Shown here: piece by piece, positions 56,813 through 64,000 of the stretch
Numbering within the stretch: the first letter of the stretch is position 1
How the letters are laid out: each line of letters starts with the position of its first letter
The notes under the pieces: model-generated
What the model was told of the DNA's origin: nothing
The model's database searches: none
The model's input: the letters and a program-made list of their open reading frames with translations, nothing else
Source of the DNA: Achromobacter sp. Marseille-Q4962
GTDB lineage: Bacteria; Pseudomonadota; Gammaproteobacteria; Burkholderiales; Burkholderiaceae_B
Direction of reading: 5' to 3'
Assembly: GCF_943737005.1 (NCBI RefSeq)
Contig: NZ_CALSFU010000012.1
Location: forward strand, 119,284 to 183,283
DNA length: 64,000 bases
Program-made: the position numbers and the translations under genes

Positions 56813-59521
56813 ATGTCCTCTTACGCCCAGGCCGGCGCCGTGCAGGCCGCCAACGACGAAGACACCCAAGAAACCCAGGAATGGCTTGAAGCCCTGGCGG
56901 CAGTCCTCGACCGCGAAGGGCCGGAGCGCGCGCACTACCTGCTGGAGCGCCTGATCGACGAAGCCCGCCGTTCCGGCGCGCACATCCCGTTCTCGCCCAA
57001 TACCGCCTACGTCAACACGATTCCTCCCGGCCTGGAGCCCGCCCACCCCGGCAACCTCGAACTCGAGGCGCGCATCCGCTCGTACGTGCGCTGGAACGCC
57101 ATGGCCATGGTGGTCAAGGCCAACAAGCACAACCCGCCCGACGGCGGCGACCTGGGTGGCCACATCGCCTCGTTCGCCTCGCTGGCCACCATGATCGGCT
57201 GCGGCCAGAACCACTTCTGGCACGCCGAGACGGAAGACCATGGCGGCGACCTGGTCTATTTCCAGGGCCACACCTCGCCCGGCATGTACGGCCGCGCCTA
57301 TCTCGAAGGCCGCCTCACTGAAGACCAGCTCAACCACTTCCGCCAGGAAGTCGATGGCAAGGGCCTGTCGTCGTACCCGCACCCCAAGCTGATGCCGGAC
57401 TTCTGGCAGTTTCCCACGGTGTCCATGGGCCTGGGCCCGCTGATGGCCATCTACCAGGCGCGCTTCCTCAAGTACCTGCACGCCCGCGGCATCGCCGACA
57501 CCAGCAAGCGCAAAGTCTGGGTGTTCTGCGGCGACGGCGAAATGGACGAACCCGAGTCGCTGGGCGCCATCGCCCTGGCGGCCCGCGAAAAGCTCGACAA
57601 CCTCATCTTCGTCATCAACTGCAACCTGCAGCGCCTGGACGGCCCGGTGCGCGGCAACGGCAAGATCATCCAGGAACTCGAGGGCGACTTCCGCGGCTCG
57701 GGCTGGAACGTCATCAAGCTGATCTGGGGCGGCTACTGGGATCCGCTGCTGGCGCACGACAAGGAAGGCATTCTGCGCCGCATCATGGAAGAAACCGTGG
57801 ACGGCGAATACCAGGCCTACAAGGCCAACGACGGCAAGTTCGTGCGCGAGCACTTCTTCGGCAAGCATCCCAAGCTGCTGGAGGCCGTCTCGCGCATGAG
57901 CGACGAAGACATCTGGCGCCTGAACCGCGGCGGCCACGATCCGCACAAGGTCTACGCCGCCTTCGACGCCGCCGTCAAGCACCAGGGCCAGCCCACCGTC
58001 ATCCTGGCCAAGACCATCAAGGGCTATGGCATGGGCCACGTCGGCCAGGCCAAGAACCCCACTCACCAGCAGAAGAAGCTGGAGCTGGATTCCATCCGCG
58101 AGTTCCGCGACCGCTTCGCCATACCGATCCCGGACGACAAGCTGGCCGAGCTGCCGTACTTCAAGCCGGCGGAAGACTCGCCCGAGATGCAATACCTGCA
58201 CGAGCGCCGCAAGGCCCTGGGCGGCTATCTGCCCAAGCGCCGCCAGAAGGCCGACGAGCAGCTCAAGGTGCCGGCGCTGGACGCCTTCAAGGCCGTGCTC
58301 GAACCCACCGCCGAGGGCCGCGAGATCTCCACCACCCAGGCTTTCGTGCGCGTGCTCAACCAGATCCTGCGCGACAAGCAGCTCGGTCCGCGCGTCGTGC
58401 CCATCCTGGCCGACGAATCGCGCACCTTCGGCATGGAAGGCCTGTTCCGCCAGATCGGCATCTACGCGCCGGAAGGCCAGAAATACGTGCCGGTCGACAA
58501 GGACCAGGTCATGTATTACCGGGAGGCGGCCGACGGCCAGCTCCTGCAGGAAGGCATCAACGAAGCGGGCGCCATGAGCTCGTGGATCGCGGCGGCCACG
58601 TCGTACTCCTCGAACAACCGCATCATGATCCCGTTCTACATCTACTACTCGATGTTCGGGTTCCAGCGCATCGGCGACCTGGCCTGGGCCGCCGGCGATA
58701 TGCAGGCGCGCGGCTTCCTGCTGGGCGGCACGGCCGGACGCACCACGCTCAACGGCGAGGGCCTGCAGCACGAAGACGGCCACAGCCACATCCTGGCCTC
58801 GACCATCCCGAACTGCGTGTCCTACGACCCCACGTTCGCGCACGAACTGGCTGTCATCATCCAGCATGGCCTCAAGCGCATGGTGGAAGACCAGGAGAAC
58901 GTGTACTACTACCTGACGGTGATGAATGAAAACTACCCGCAGCCCGGCCTGACCCCGGGCGACGAGGAAGGCATCATCCGCGGCATGTACAAGCTGAAAT
59001 CGCACGGCAAGGGCAAGAACCGCGTGCAGCTCATGGGCTCGGGCACCATCCTGCGCGAAGTCCTGGCCGCCCAGGAACTGCTGGAGGCCGACTTCGGCGT
59101 GGCTTCCGACGTCTGGAGCGTGACCAGCTTCACCGAGCTGCGCCGCAACGGCCTGGACGCCGAGCGCCACAACATGCTGCATCCCGAAGACAAGACCCCG
59201 CAGGTCGCCTACGTGACCGAACAGCTCGCCAAGACGGAGGGCCCCATCATCGCCTCCACCGACTACATGAAGCTGTTTGCCGACCAGATCCGTCCGTTCA
59301 TGCCCAAGGGCCGCGAATACAAGGTGCTGGGCACCGACGGGTTCGGCCGCTCGGATTTCCGCTACAAGCTGCGCGAGCACTTCGAAGTGGACCGCCATTT
59401 CGTGGTGCTGGCCGCGCTGCGCGCGCTCGCCGACGAAGGCAAGGTTCCCGCCTCCAAGGTGGCCGAAGCCATCAAGAAGTACGGCATCAATCCGAACAAA
59501 GCCAACCCGCAATACGCCTAA
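56813..59521 (+). CDS. aceE: Pyruvate dehydrogenase E1 component
   Basis: AceE is the thiamine-diphosphate-dependent E1 subunit that decarboxylates pyruvate in the pyruvate dehydrogenase complex. The 902-residue homodimeric type has the family length. The thiamine diphosphate motif GDGEMDEPES, with the closing NCN in FVINCNLQRLDGPVRGNGK, lies at about residues 241-285. The catalytic-loop histidines and the C-terminal transketolase-like domain are present. The ribosome binding site CAGGAGAC precedes ATG 56813. aceF follows after 12 bp. Confidence 0.97.
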   Translation: MSSYAQAGAVQAANDEDTQETQEWLEALAAVLDREGPERAHYLLERLIDEARRSGAHIPFSPNTAYVNTIPPGLEPAHPGNLELEARIRSYVRWNAMAMVVKANKHNPPDGGDLGGHIASFASLATMIGCGQNHFWHAETEDHGGDLVYFQGHTSPGMYGRAYLEGRLTEDQLNHFRQEVDGKGLSSYPHPKLMPDFWQFPTVSMGLGPLMAIYQARFLKYLHARGIADTSKRKVWVFCGDGEMDEPESLGAIALAAREKLDNLIFVINCNLQRLDGPVRGNGKIIQELEGDFRGSGWNVIKLIWGGYWDPLLAHDKEGILRRIMEETVDGEYQAYKANDGKFVREHFFGKHPKLLEAVSRMSDEDIWRLNRGGHDPHKVYAAFDAAVKHQGQPTVILAKTIKGYGMGHVGQAKNPTHQQKKLELDSIREFRDRFAIPIPDDKLAELPYFKPAEDSPEMQYLHERRKALGGYLPKRRQKADEQLKVPALDAFKAVLEPTAEGREISTTQAFVRVLNQILRDKQLGPRVVPILADESRTFGMEGLFRQIGIYAPEGQKYVPVDKDQVMYYREAADGQLLQEGINEAGAMSSWIAAATSYSSNNRIMIPFYIYYSMFGFQRIGDLAWAAGDMQARGFLLGGTAGRTTLNGEGLQHEDGHSHILASTIPNCVSYDPTFAHELAVIIQHGLKRMVEDQENVYYYLTVMNENYPQPGLTPGDEEGIIRGMYKLKSHGKGKNRVQLMGSGTILREVLAAQELLEADFGVASDVWSVTSFTELRRNGLDAERHNMLHPEDKTPQVAYVTEQLAKTEGPIIASTDYMKLFADQIRPFMPKGREYKVLGTDGFGRSDFRYKLREHFEVDRHFVVLAALRALADEGKVPASKVAEAIKKYGINPNKANPQYA

Positions 59522-59533
59522 GGGTAAAGAGAC

Positions 59534-59850
59534 ATGAGCAACGTCGTGCAAATCAAGGTTCCCGACATCGGCGATTTCAAGGAAGTGGAAGTCATCGAGG
59601 TGCTGGTGTCGGCGGGCGATACGATCAAGGCCGAGCAGAGCCTGATCACCGTGGAATCGGACAAGGCGTCGATGGAGATTCCGGCCTCGCAGGGCGGGGT
59701 GGTGAAGTCGGTCAGCGTGAAGGTGGGCGACAAGGTGTCGGAAGGCTCGGTGATCCTGGAAGTGGAAGCGGCCGAAGGCGGCGCCGCGGCGGCCGCGCCG
59801 CAAGCGCCCAGGGCCGAGGCCGCCCAGCCGCAGCCCGCCCAGGCCGCGCC
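59534..59850 (+). repeat. Lipoyl-domain direct repeat, copy 1 (start of aceF)
   Basis: This 317-bp segment encodes the first lipoyl domain and linker of aceF and matches 61205-61521 with only about five differences, all in the first 87 bases. Bases 59621-59850 (230 bp) are identical to 61292-61521, including synonymous positions. Confidence 0.95.
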
Positions 59851-61192
59851 GGCCGCCGCCGAGCAAGCCGCTTCCTCCGGCCCGGTTGAAATCCAGGTTC
59901 CCGATATCGGCGACTTCAAGGAAGTCGAAGTCATCGAAGTCATGATCTCGGCGGGCGACACGATCAAGGCCGAGCAGAGCCTGATCACCGTGGAATCCGA
60001 CAAGGCTTCCATGGAGATCCCCGCTTCGCAGGGCGGCGTGGTCAAGGAAGTGAAGGTCAAGGTGGGCGACAAGGTGTCCAAGGGCTCCGTGATCGCCGTG
60101 GTCGAAGGCCAGGCCGCGCCCAAGGCCCAGCCGGCCGCCGCCGCGCCCGCACCCAAGGCCGAGGCCGCCGCGCCCGCGCCCAAGGCGGAAAGCGCCGTGC
60201 CGTCCGCGCCGGCCCCTGCCGCGCGTCCCGCGCCTACCGCCGCGCTCGAAGACCCGGGCCTGAAACCCGGCCAGTTGCCGCATGCCTCGCCCTCGGTGCG
60301 CAAGTTTGCCCGCGAGCTGGGCGTGAACCTCAGCAAGGTCAAGGGCACCGGACCCAAAGAACGCATCACGGCCGACGATGTGCGCGCCTACGTCAAGCAG
60401 GCGCTGGCCTCGGGCGCGGCGCCGGGCGCCGCCGCCGGCGGTTCGGCCGACGGCGCGGCGCTGGGCCTGCTGCCGTGGCCCAAGGTGGATTTCACCAAGT
60501 TCGGCCCCATCGAGTCCAAGCCGCTGTCGCGCATCAAGAAGATCTCGGGCGCCAACCTGCACCGCAACTGGGTCATGATCCCGCACGTCACCAACAACGA
60601 CGTAGCGGACATCACCGACCTGGAAGCCCTGCGCGTCACGCTCAACAAGGAAAACGAGAAGTCCGGCATCAAGGTCACCATGCTGGCCTTCATCATCAAG
60701 GCCGTGGTCGCGGCCCTGAAGAAGTTCCCGGAATTCAACGCCTCGCTCGACGGCGACAACCTGGTGCTCAAGCAGTACTACCACATCGGCTTCGCCGCCG
60801 ACACGCCCAACGGCCTGGTGGTGCCCGTGATCCGCGACGCCGACAAGAAGGGCATCCTGGAAATCGCCAAGGAAATGGGCGAGCTGTCCAAGAAGGCCCG
60901 CGACGGCAAGATCTCCCCCGCGGAAATGCAGGGCGGCTGCTTCTCGATCTCGTCTTTGGGCGGCATCGGCGGCACCTCGTTCACTCCCATCATCAATGCG
61001 CCCGAAGTGGCCATCCTGGGCGTTTCGCGCTCGGCGCACAAGCCGGTCTGGGACGGCAAGCAGTTCGTGCCGCGCCTGATCGTGCCGCTGTCGCTGTCAT
61101 ATGACCACCGCGTCATCGACGGCGCCGCCGCCGCGCGCTTCAACGCCTATCTGGGCGCCGTGCTGGGCGACTTCCGCCGCATCGCGCTGTAA
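59534..61192 (+). CDS. aceF: Pyruvate dehydrogenase E2, dihydrolipoamide acetyltransferase, two lipoyl domains
   Basis: AceF passes the acetyl group to coenzyme A. The 552-residue product has two N-terminal lipoyl domains with lipoylated Lys44 and Lys157 (both in ESDKASME), joined by Ala/Pro-rich linkers. A peripheral-subunit-binding domain (about residues 250-290; [20 protein letters not shown]) and the catalytic domain with His525 and Asp529 in SYDHRVIDG follow. The first lipoyl domain is almost identical at DNA level to the start of lpdA downstream. It lies between aceE and lpdA with gaps of only 12 bp. Confidence 0.97.
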   Translation: MSNVVQIKVPDIGDFKEVEVIEVLVSAGDTIKAEQSLITVESDKASMEIPASQGGVVKSVSVKVGDKVSEGSVILEVEAAEGGAAAAAPQAPRAEAAQPQPAQAAPAAAEQAASSGPVEIQVPDIGDFKEVEVIEVMISAGDTIKAEQSLITVESDKASMEIPASQGGVVKEVKVKVGDKVSKGSVIAVVEGQAAPKAQPAAAAPAPKAEAAAPAPKAESAVPSAPAPAARPAPTAALEDPGLKPGQLPHASPSVRKFARELGVNLSKVKGTGPKERITADDVRAYVKQALASGAAPGAAAGGSADGAALGLLPWPKVDFTKFGPIESKPLSRIKKISGANLHRNWVMIPHVTNNDVADITDLEALRVTLNKENEKSGIKVTMLAFIIKAVVAALKKFPEFNASLDGDNLVLKQYYHIGFAADTPNGLVVPVIRDADKKGILEIAKEMGELSKKARDGKISPAEMQGGCFSISSLGGIGGTSFTPIINAPEVAILGVSRSAHKPVWDGKQFVPRLIVPLSLSYDHRVIDGAAAARFNAYLGAVLGDFRRIAL

Positions 61193-61204
61193 ACGGGGAG
61201 CCTC

Positions 61205-61521
61205 ATGAGCAATACCGTGCAAATCAAAGTTCCCGACATCGGCGATTTCAAGGAAGTGGAAGTCATCGAGGTGCTGGTGTCGGCGGGCGACACGATCAAG
61301 GCCGAGCAGAGCCTGATCACCGTGGAATCGGACAAGGCGTCGATGGAGATTCCGGCCTCGCAGGGCGGGGTGGTGAAGTCGGTCAGCGTGAAGGTGGGCG
61401 ACAAGGTGTCGGAAGGCTCGGTGATCCTGGAAGTGGAAGCGGCCGAAGGCGGCGCCGCGGCGGCCGCGCCGCAAGCGCCCAGGGCCGAGGCCGCCCAGCC
61501 GCAGCCCGCCCAGGCCGCGCC
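61205..61521 (+). repeat. Lipoyl-domain direct repeat, copy 2 (start of lpdA)
   Basis: This is the second copy of the 317-bp repeat at 59534-59850, here encoding the N-terminal lipoyl domain of lpdA. The copies lie 1671 bp apart in the same direction. Recombination between them would delete most of aceF and fuse it to lpdA in frame. Confidence 0.95.
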
Positions 61522-62971
61522 TGCCGCGCCGGCCGCGGCCAGTTACTCGGGTTCGGCCGATCTGGAATGCGACATGCTGGTGCTGGGCGCCGGCCCCGGC
61601 GGCTACTCGGCCGCCTTCCGCGCCGCCGACCTGGGCATGGCCACCGTGCTGGTCGAACGCTACGACACGCTGGGCGGCGTCTGCCTCAACGTGGGCTGCA
61701 TCCCGTCCAAGGCCCTGCTGCACAACGCCGCAGTCATCGACGAGGCCCGCGAACTGGCCGCCCACGGCATCAGTTTCGGCGAGCCCAAGATCGACCTCGA
61801 CAAGCTGCGCGCCTACAAGGACAGCGTGGTCGCCAAGCTGACCGGCGGCCTGGCCGGCATGGCCAAGGCCCGCAAGGTCACCGTGGTGCGCGGCGTCGGC
61901 GAATTCGCCGATCCGCACCACATGACCGTCACCGCCAAGGACGGCAAGACCCAGACGATCCGCTTCAAGCAGGCCATCATCGCCGCCGGCAGCCAGTCGG
62001 TGAAACTGCCGTTCCTGCCCCAGGACGACCGCATCGTCGACTCGACCGGCGCGCTGCTGCTGCGCGAAATCCCCAAGAAGATGCTCATCATCGGCGGCGG
62101 CATCATCGGCCTGGAAATGGGCACCGTCTATTCCACGCTGGGCGCGCGCCTGGACGTGGTCGAAATGCTCGACGGCCTGATGCAGGGCGCCGACCGCGAC
62201 CTGGTCAAGGTGTGGCAGAAGAAAAACGCCGGCCGCTTCGACAACATCATGTTGAAGACCAAGACCGTGGGCGCCGAAGCCAGGAAGGACGGCATCTACG
62301 TCAGCTTCGAAGGCGAAGGCGCGCCCAAGGAGCCCCAGCGCTACGATCTGGTGCTCCAGGCCGTGGGCCGCAGCCCCAACGGCAAGAAGATCGGCGCGGA
62401 CAAGGCGGGCATCGCCGTTACCGACCGCGGCTTCATCGAAGTCGACCGCCAGATGCGCACCAACGTGCCCCACATCTACGCCATCGGCGACATCGTCGGC
62501 CAGCCCATGCTCGCCCACAAGGCCGTCCATGAAGGCCACGTCGCCGCCGAAGCGGCCGCCGGCCAGAAGTCGTTCTTCGACGCCCGCGTCATTCCCTCGG
62601 TGGCCTACACCGACCCCGAAGTCGCGTGGGTCGGCCTCACCGAAGACGAAGCCAAGAAGCAGGGCATCAAGATCGAGAAGGGCGTCTTCCCCTGGGCCGC
62701 TTCCGGCCGCGCCATCGCCAACGGCCGCGACGAAGGCTTCACCAAGCTCATCTTCGACGCCGAAACGCACCGCATCCTCGGCGGCGGCATCGTCGGCACC
62801 CACGCCGGCGACCTCATCAGCGAACTGGCCCTGGCCGTGGAAATGGGCGCCGACGTCGTCGACATCGCCAAGACCATCCATCCGCACCCGACCCTGGGCG
62901 AATCCGTCGGCATGGCCGCCGAAGTCGCCGAAGGCGTGTGCACGGATTTGCCGCCGATGAAGAAGAAATAA
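61205..62971 (+). CDS. lpdA: Dihydrolipoamide dehydrogenase (E3) with N-terminal lipoyl domain
   Basis: This E3 subunit reoxidises dihydrolipoamide with NAD. The 588-residue product is longer than classical E3 because it starts with a lipoyl domain (Lys44 in ESDKASME) and an Ala/Pro linker to about residue 115. The same layout is known in the E3 of Ralstonia pyruvate dehydrogenase and the Neisseria P64k protein. The core has the FAD motif LGAGPGGYSAAFRAADLG, the redox disulfide Cys160-Cys165 in GGVCLNVGCIPSK, and the C-terminal HPHPTLGES active-site motif. It is the last gene of the operon. Confidence 0.97.
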   Translation: MSNTVQIKVPDIGDFKEVEVIEVLVSAGDTIKAEQSLITVESDKASMEIPASQGGVVKSVSVKVGDKVSEGSVILEVEAAEGGAAAAAPQAPRAEAAQPQPAQAAPAAPAAASYSGSADLECDMLVLGAGPGGYSAAFRAADLGMATVLVERYDTLGGVCLNVGCIPSKALLHNAAVIDEARELAAHGISFGEPKIDLDKLRAYKDSVVAKLTGGLAGMAKARKVTVVRGVGEFADPHHMTVTAKDGKTQTIRFKQAIIAAGSQSVKLPFLPQDDRIVDSTGALLLREIPKKMLIIGGGIIGLEMGTVYSTLGARLDVVEMLDGLMQGADRDLVKVWQKKNAGRFDNIMLKTKTVGAEARKDGIYVSFEGEGAPKEPQRYDLVLQAVGRSPNGKKIGADKAGIAVTDRGFIEVDRQMRTNVPHIYAIGDIVGQPMLAHKAVHEGHVAAEAAAGQKSFFDARVIPSVAYTDPEVAWVGLTEDEAKKQGIKIEKGVFPWAASGRAIANGRDEGFTKLIFDAETHRILGGGIVGTHAGDLISELALAVEMGADVVDIAKTIHPHPTLGESVGMAAEVAEGVCTDLPPMKKK

Positions 62972-63000
62972 GTCCGCGGGCAAGCCGCAGGGTGCAACGG

Positions 63001-63035
63001 AAAACGCCGGTTCCTCCAAAGGGCCGGCGTTTTTC
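63001..63035 (+). terminator. Rho-independent terminator after lpdA
   Basis: AAAACGCCGG (63001-63010) pairs with CCGGCGTTTT (63024-63033), followed by further T residues. It lies 30 bases after the lpdA stop and ends the aceE-aceF-lpdA operon. Confidence 0.88.
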
Positions 63036-63129
63036 TTGATCGGCTGGCGCTTGTGGCGAGCGTGACGCGCTTATTGCGGCGTCCGACAGGCTGTGGGCGG
63101 GCGCAGGCGCTGCCGGTCGTCGCGGCCGG

Positions 63130-63324
63130 TCAGGCGTAGGTGTCGATGCGCGAACCCAGCGTTGCGTCCACGGCGAGCACCGGCAGCGATTGCATCAGGG
63201 TCAGGGCCGTATCGGCCTGCGCATCCAGGGCCTTTTTCAGCACCCGGGCCTGGATCTCCTGATTGACGTTCGCGCCCTGCAAAGCCAGGGCGGTGTCGAC
63301 GGTGCTGCTGAGGGTAGCGTCCAT
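63130..63324 (-). CDS. YjfB-like putative motility protein
   Basis: This 64-residue protein resembles the YjfB_motility family, which is built around a helical segment like VNQEIQARVLKKALDAQADTA with a short N-terminal region and a Leu/Ala-rich tail. The family is small, widespread and of unproven function despite its name. AGGA precedes ATG 63324. No flagellar genes are nearby. Confidence 0.75.
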   Translation of the reverse strand: MDATLSSTVDTALALQGANVNQEIQARVLKKALDAQADTALTLMQSLPVLAVDATLGSRIDTYA

Positions 63325-63433
63325 ATTCAGGAGTTCCTGTGCATGAGGGGCGGCGCAAGCCGCGGTTGCGCATTATGGCGCGGACCGGGCGCGGCGCAAA
63401 GCCAAAGCATTCCGCGGACGCGGCGTCGCAGCG

Positions 63434-63660
63434 TCATGCGGCGACGGAAATGCCGCGTTTGCAGGACCGGCGTGCCGGCGCCACCGCGATCCCGGCATGC
63501 TGGTCCAGCGCCACCAGGGGCCGCATCAGGCGTTCCGGCGAAATGTTCCGCAGCTTGCAGCGGCGGACCCGGGGACGTTGGATTGCGGCACGCCGGCGAT
63601 GGCGGCGGCCTCGGCCTGGCTCAGGCCGCGACGGCCGGTGAGTTCATTGAACTTCGATTC
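63434..63660 (-). pseudogene. HigA-like XRE antitoxin remnant, frameshifted
   Basis: Two adjacent minus-strand frames together resemble a HigA/XRE antitoxin. The helix-turn-helix part (ELTGRRGLSQAEAAAIAGVP, then QSNV) reads in one frame and ends at a stop. A one-base shift near 63568-63575 restores the typical continuation VRRCKLRNISPERLMRPLVA, then LDQHAGIAV, up to a stop at 63434. The proper N-terminus is also missing. No toxin gene lies next to it. A sequencing error could mimic the shift, but the lost N-terminus argues for real decay. Confidence 0.6.
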
Positions 63661-63674
63661 GGGCGCATGCCCGC

Positions 63675-64000
63675 TCAAGGCCGGTCCGGGCACTCCTTGA
63701 CCGCGCCCCAGGCGCGATGCGGCGCGCAGTACCGTTCGCGCGCTTCCCAGGCGCATTCCGGGCGCTCGAAGAACCCGCGCTCCGCGCAGGCGTCCAGCGC
63801 CTGGCGCAGTTCGCGCAGCCAGGCCCTCGGGTCCTGCGCCGGGATCTCCGTAATGCGCAGGGTGGACTGCGGTCCGGCAGGGGAAGGAACCGCCGCCTGC
63901 GTTCTGGGCGCGTCGTCTGCCGGGGCGGCAGACGGCCGCGGCGCCGCGTCTTGGTGCAGGGCTTGCGGCGTGTCGGCGGGCTTGGCGGCGGGGGCGGGGC
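63675..64000 (-). CDS. Unrecognised protein with C-terminal cysteine motif (partial)
   Basis: The reading frame enters from beyond base 64000 and stops at 63675. The visible 107 or so residues are a Pro/Ala-rich stretch followed by a compact C-terminal region with five cysteines or cysteine-like anchor points. These include ACAERGFFERPECAWEARER followed by YCAPHRAWGAVKECP. The spacing of cysteines and aromatic residues looks like a small conserved domain, possibly metal-binding or disulfide-bonded. I do not recognise the family, and the N-terminus is not in the window. Confidence 0.6.
   Translation of the reverse strand, partial: PAPAAKPADTPQALHQDAAPRPSAAPADDAPRTQAAVPSPAGPQSTLRITEIPAQDPRAWLRELRQALDACAERGFFERPECAWEARERYCAPHRAWGAVKECPDRP

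Noticed and set aside
56783..61039. A 1418-codon open frame on the minus strand opposite aceE-aceF
   Set aside because: It is antisense to well-conserved genes. Its product is a His/Val/Gly/Leu-rich string with no domain, which is what the complement of GC-rich coding DNA gives.
62605..63019. Minus-strand open frames reaching from the lpdA end into the downstream spacer
   Set aside because: They are antisense to the conserved C-terminus of lpdA and cross its terminator. No start signal or family features are present.

Overview
The window is 64 kb of GC-rich, densely packed proteobacterial chromosome. The gene content points to Burkholderiales, most likely Alcaligenaceae (Bordetella/Achromobacter-like). 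The pointers are a Bug/TctC periplasmic receptor, a pyruvate dehydrogenase operon whose E3 subunit carries its own lipoyl domain, a GlnB next to a glutaminase-fused NAD synthetase, and the layout of the gsp genes. This placement is inferred from gene families only. I saw no tRNA, rRNA, CRISPR array, insertion sequence or integrase.

Layout. 1-5.8 kb is housekeeping: the tail of a dihydrolipoamide dehydrogenase, argH, a YbdG-type mechanosensitive channel, nadE and glnB. 6.0-27.1 kb is the most distinctive region. It holds a type II secretion system (gspF; gspD-E; gspC-G-H-I-J-K-L-M-N) split by a three-gene block (PAS-LuxR regulator, MHS-family transporter, isochorismatase-family amidohydrolase). 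Four export-targeted proteins follow: a Tat/lipobox PhoX-like phosphatase, a lipoprotein of the alkaline-phosphatase superfamily with a LamG-like tail and an apparently destroyed active site, a 60-residue Asp/Pro-rich lipoprotein, and a Tat-exported phospholipase C. I read this as a phosphate-scavenging (Hxc-like) secretion locus whose lipoproteins share an acidic tether just after the lipidated cysteine. A candidate PhoB-type promoter lies in the divergent gspC/phoX-like gap.

27.1-35.2 kb is a LysR regulator divergent from a catabolic operon: a GGT-family Ntn hydrolase without a signal peptide, followed by a complete peptide-type ABC importer with a fused double ATPase. 35.2-42 kb is mixed: a Bug receptor under a strong dyad, a LysE exporter, yaeQ, a PAS/GGDEF diguanylate cyclase, a GST, ubiC and an rRNA pseudouridine synthase. 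41.7-48.8 kb is a LysR-controlled AcrAB-OprM-type RND efflux operon ending at a 40-nt perfect palindromic terminator. 48.9-54 kb carries a GlsB/YeaQ membrane protein, a SCO copper chaperone, a methyltransferase, prlC and folD.

54-63 kb couples a PAS sensor kinase and FixJ-type response regulator divergently to aceE-aceF-lpdA. The first lipoyl domain of aceF and the lipoyl domain of lpdA share a 230-bp identical stretch, a sign of recent duplication or gene conversion. The last kilobase contains a small YjfB-like protein, a frameshifted HigA-like antitoxin remnant, and the C-terminal part of an unrecognised cysteine-motif protein that runs off the end.

Many very long open frames on the opposite strand are artefacts of high GC content and are left out.
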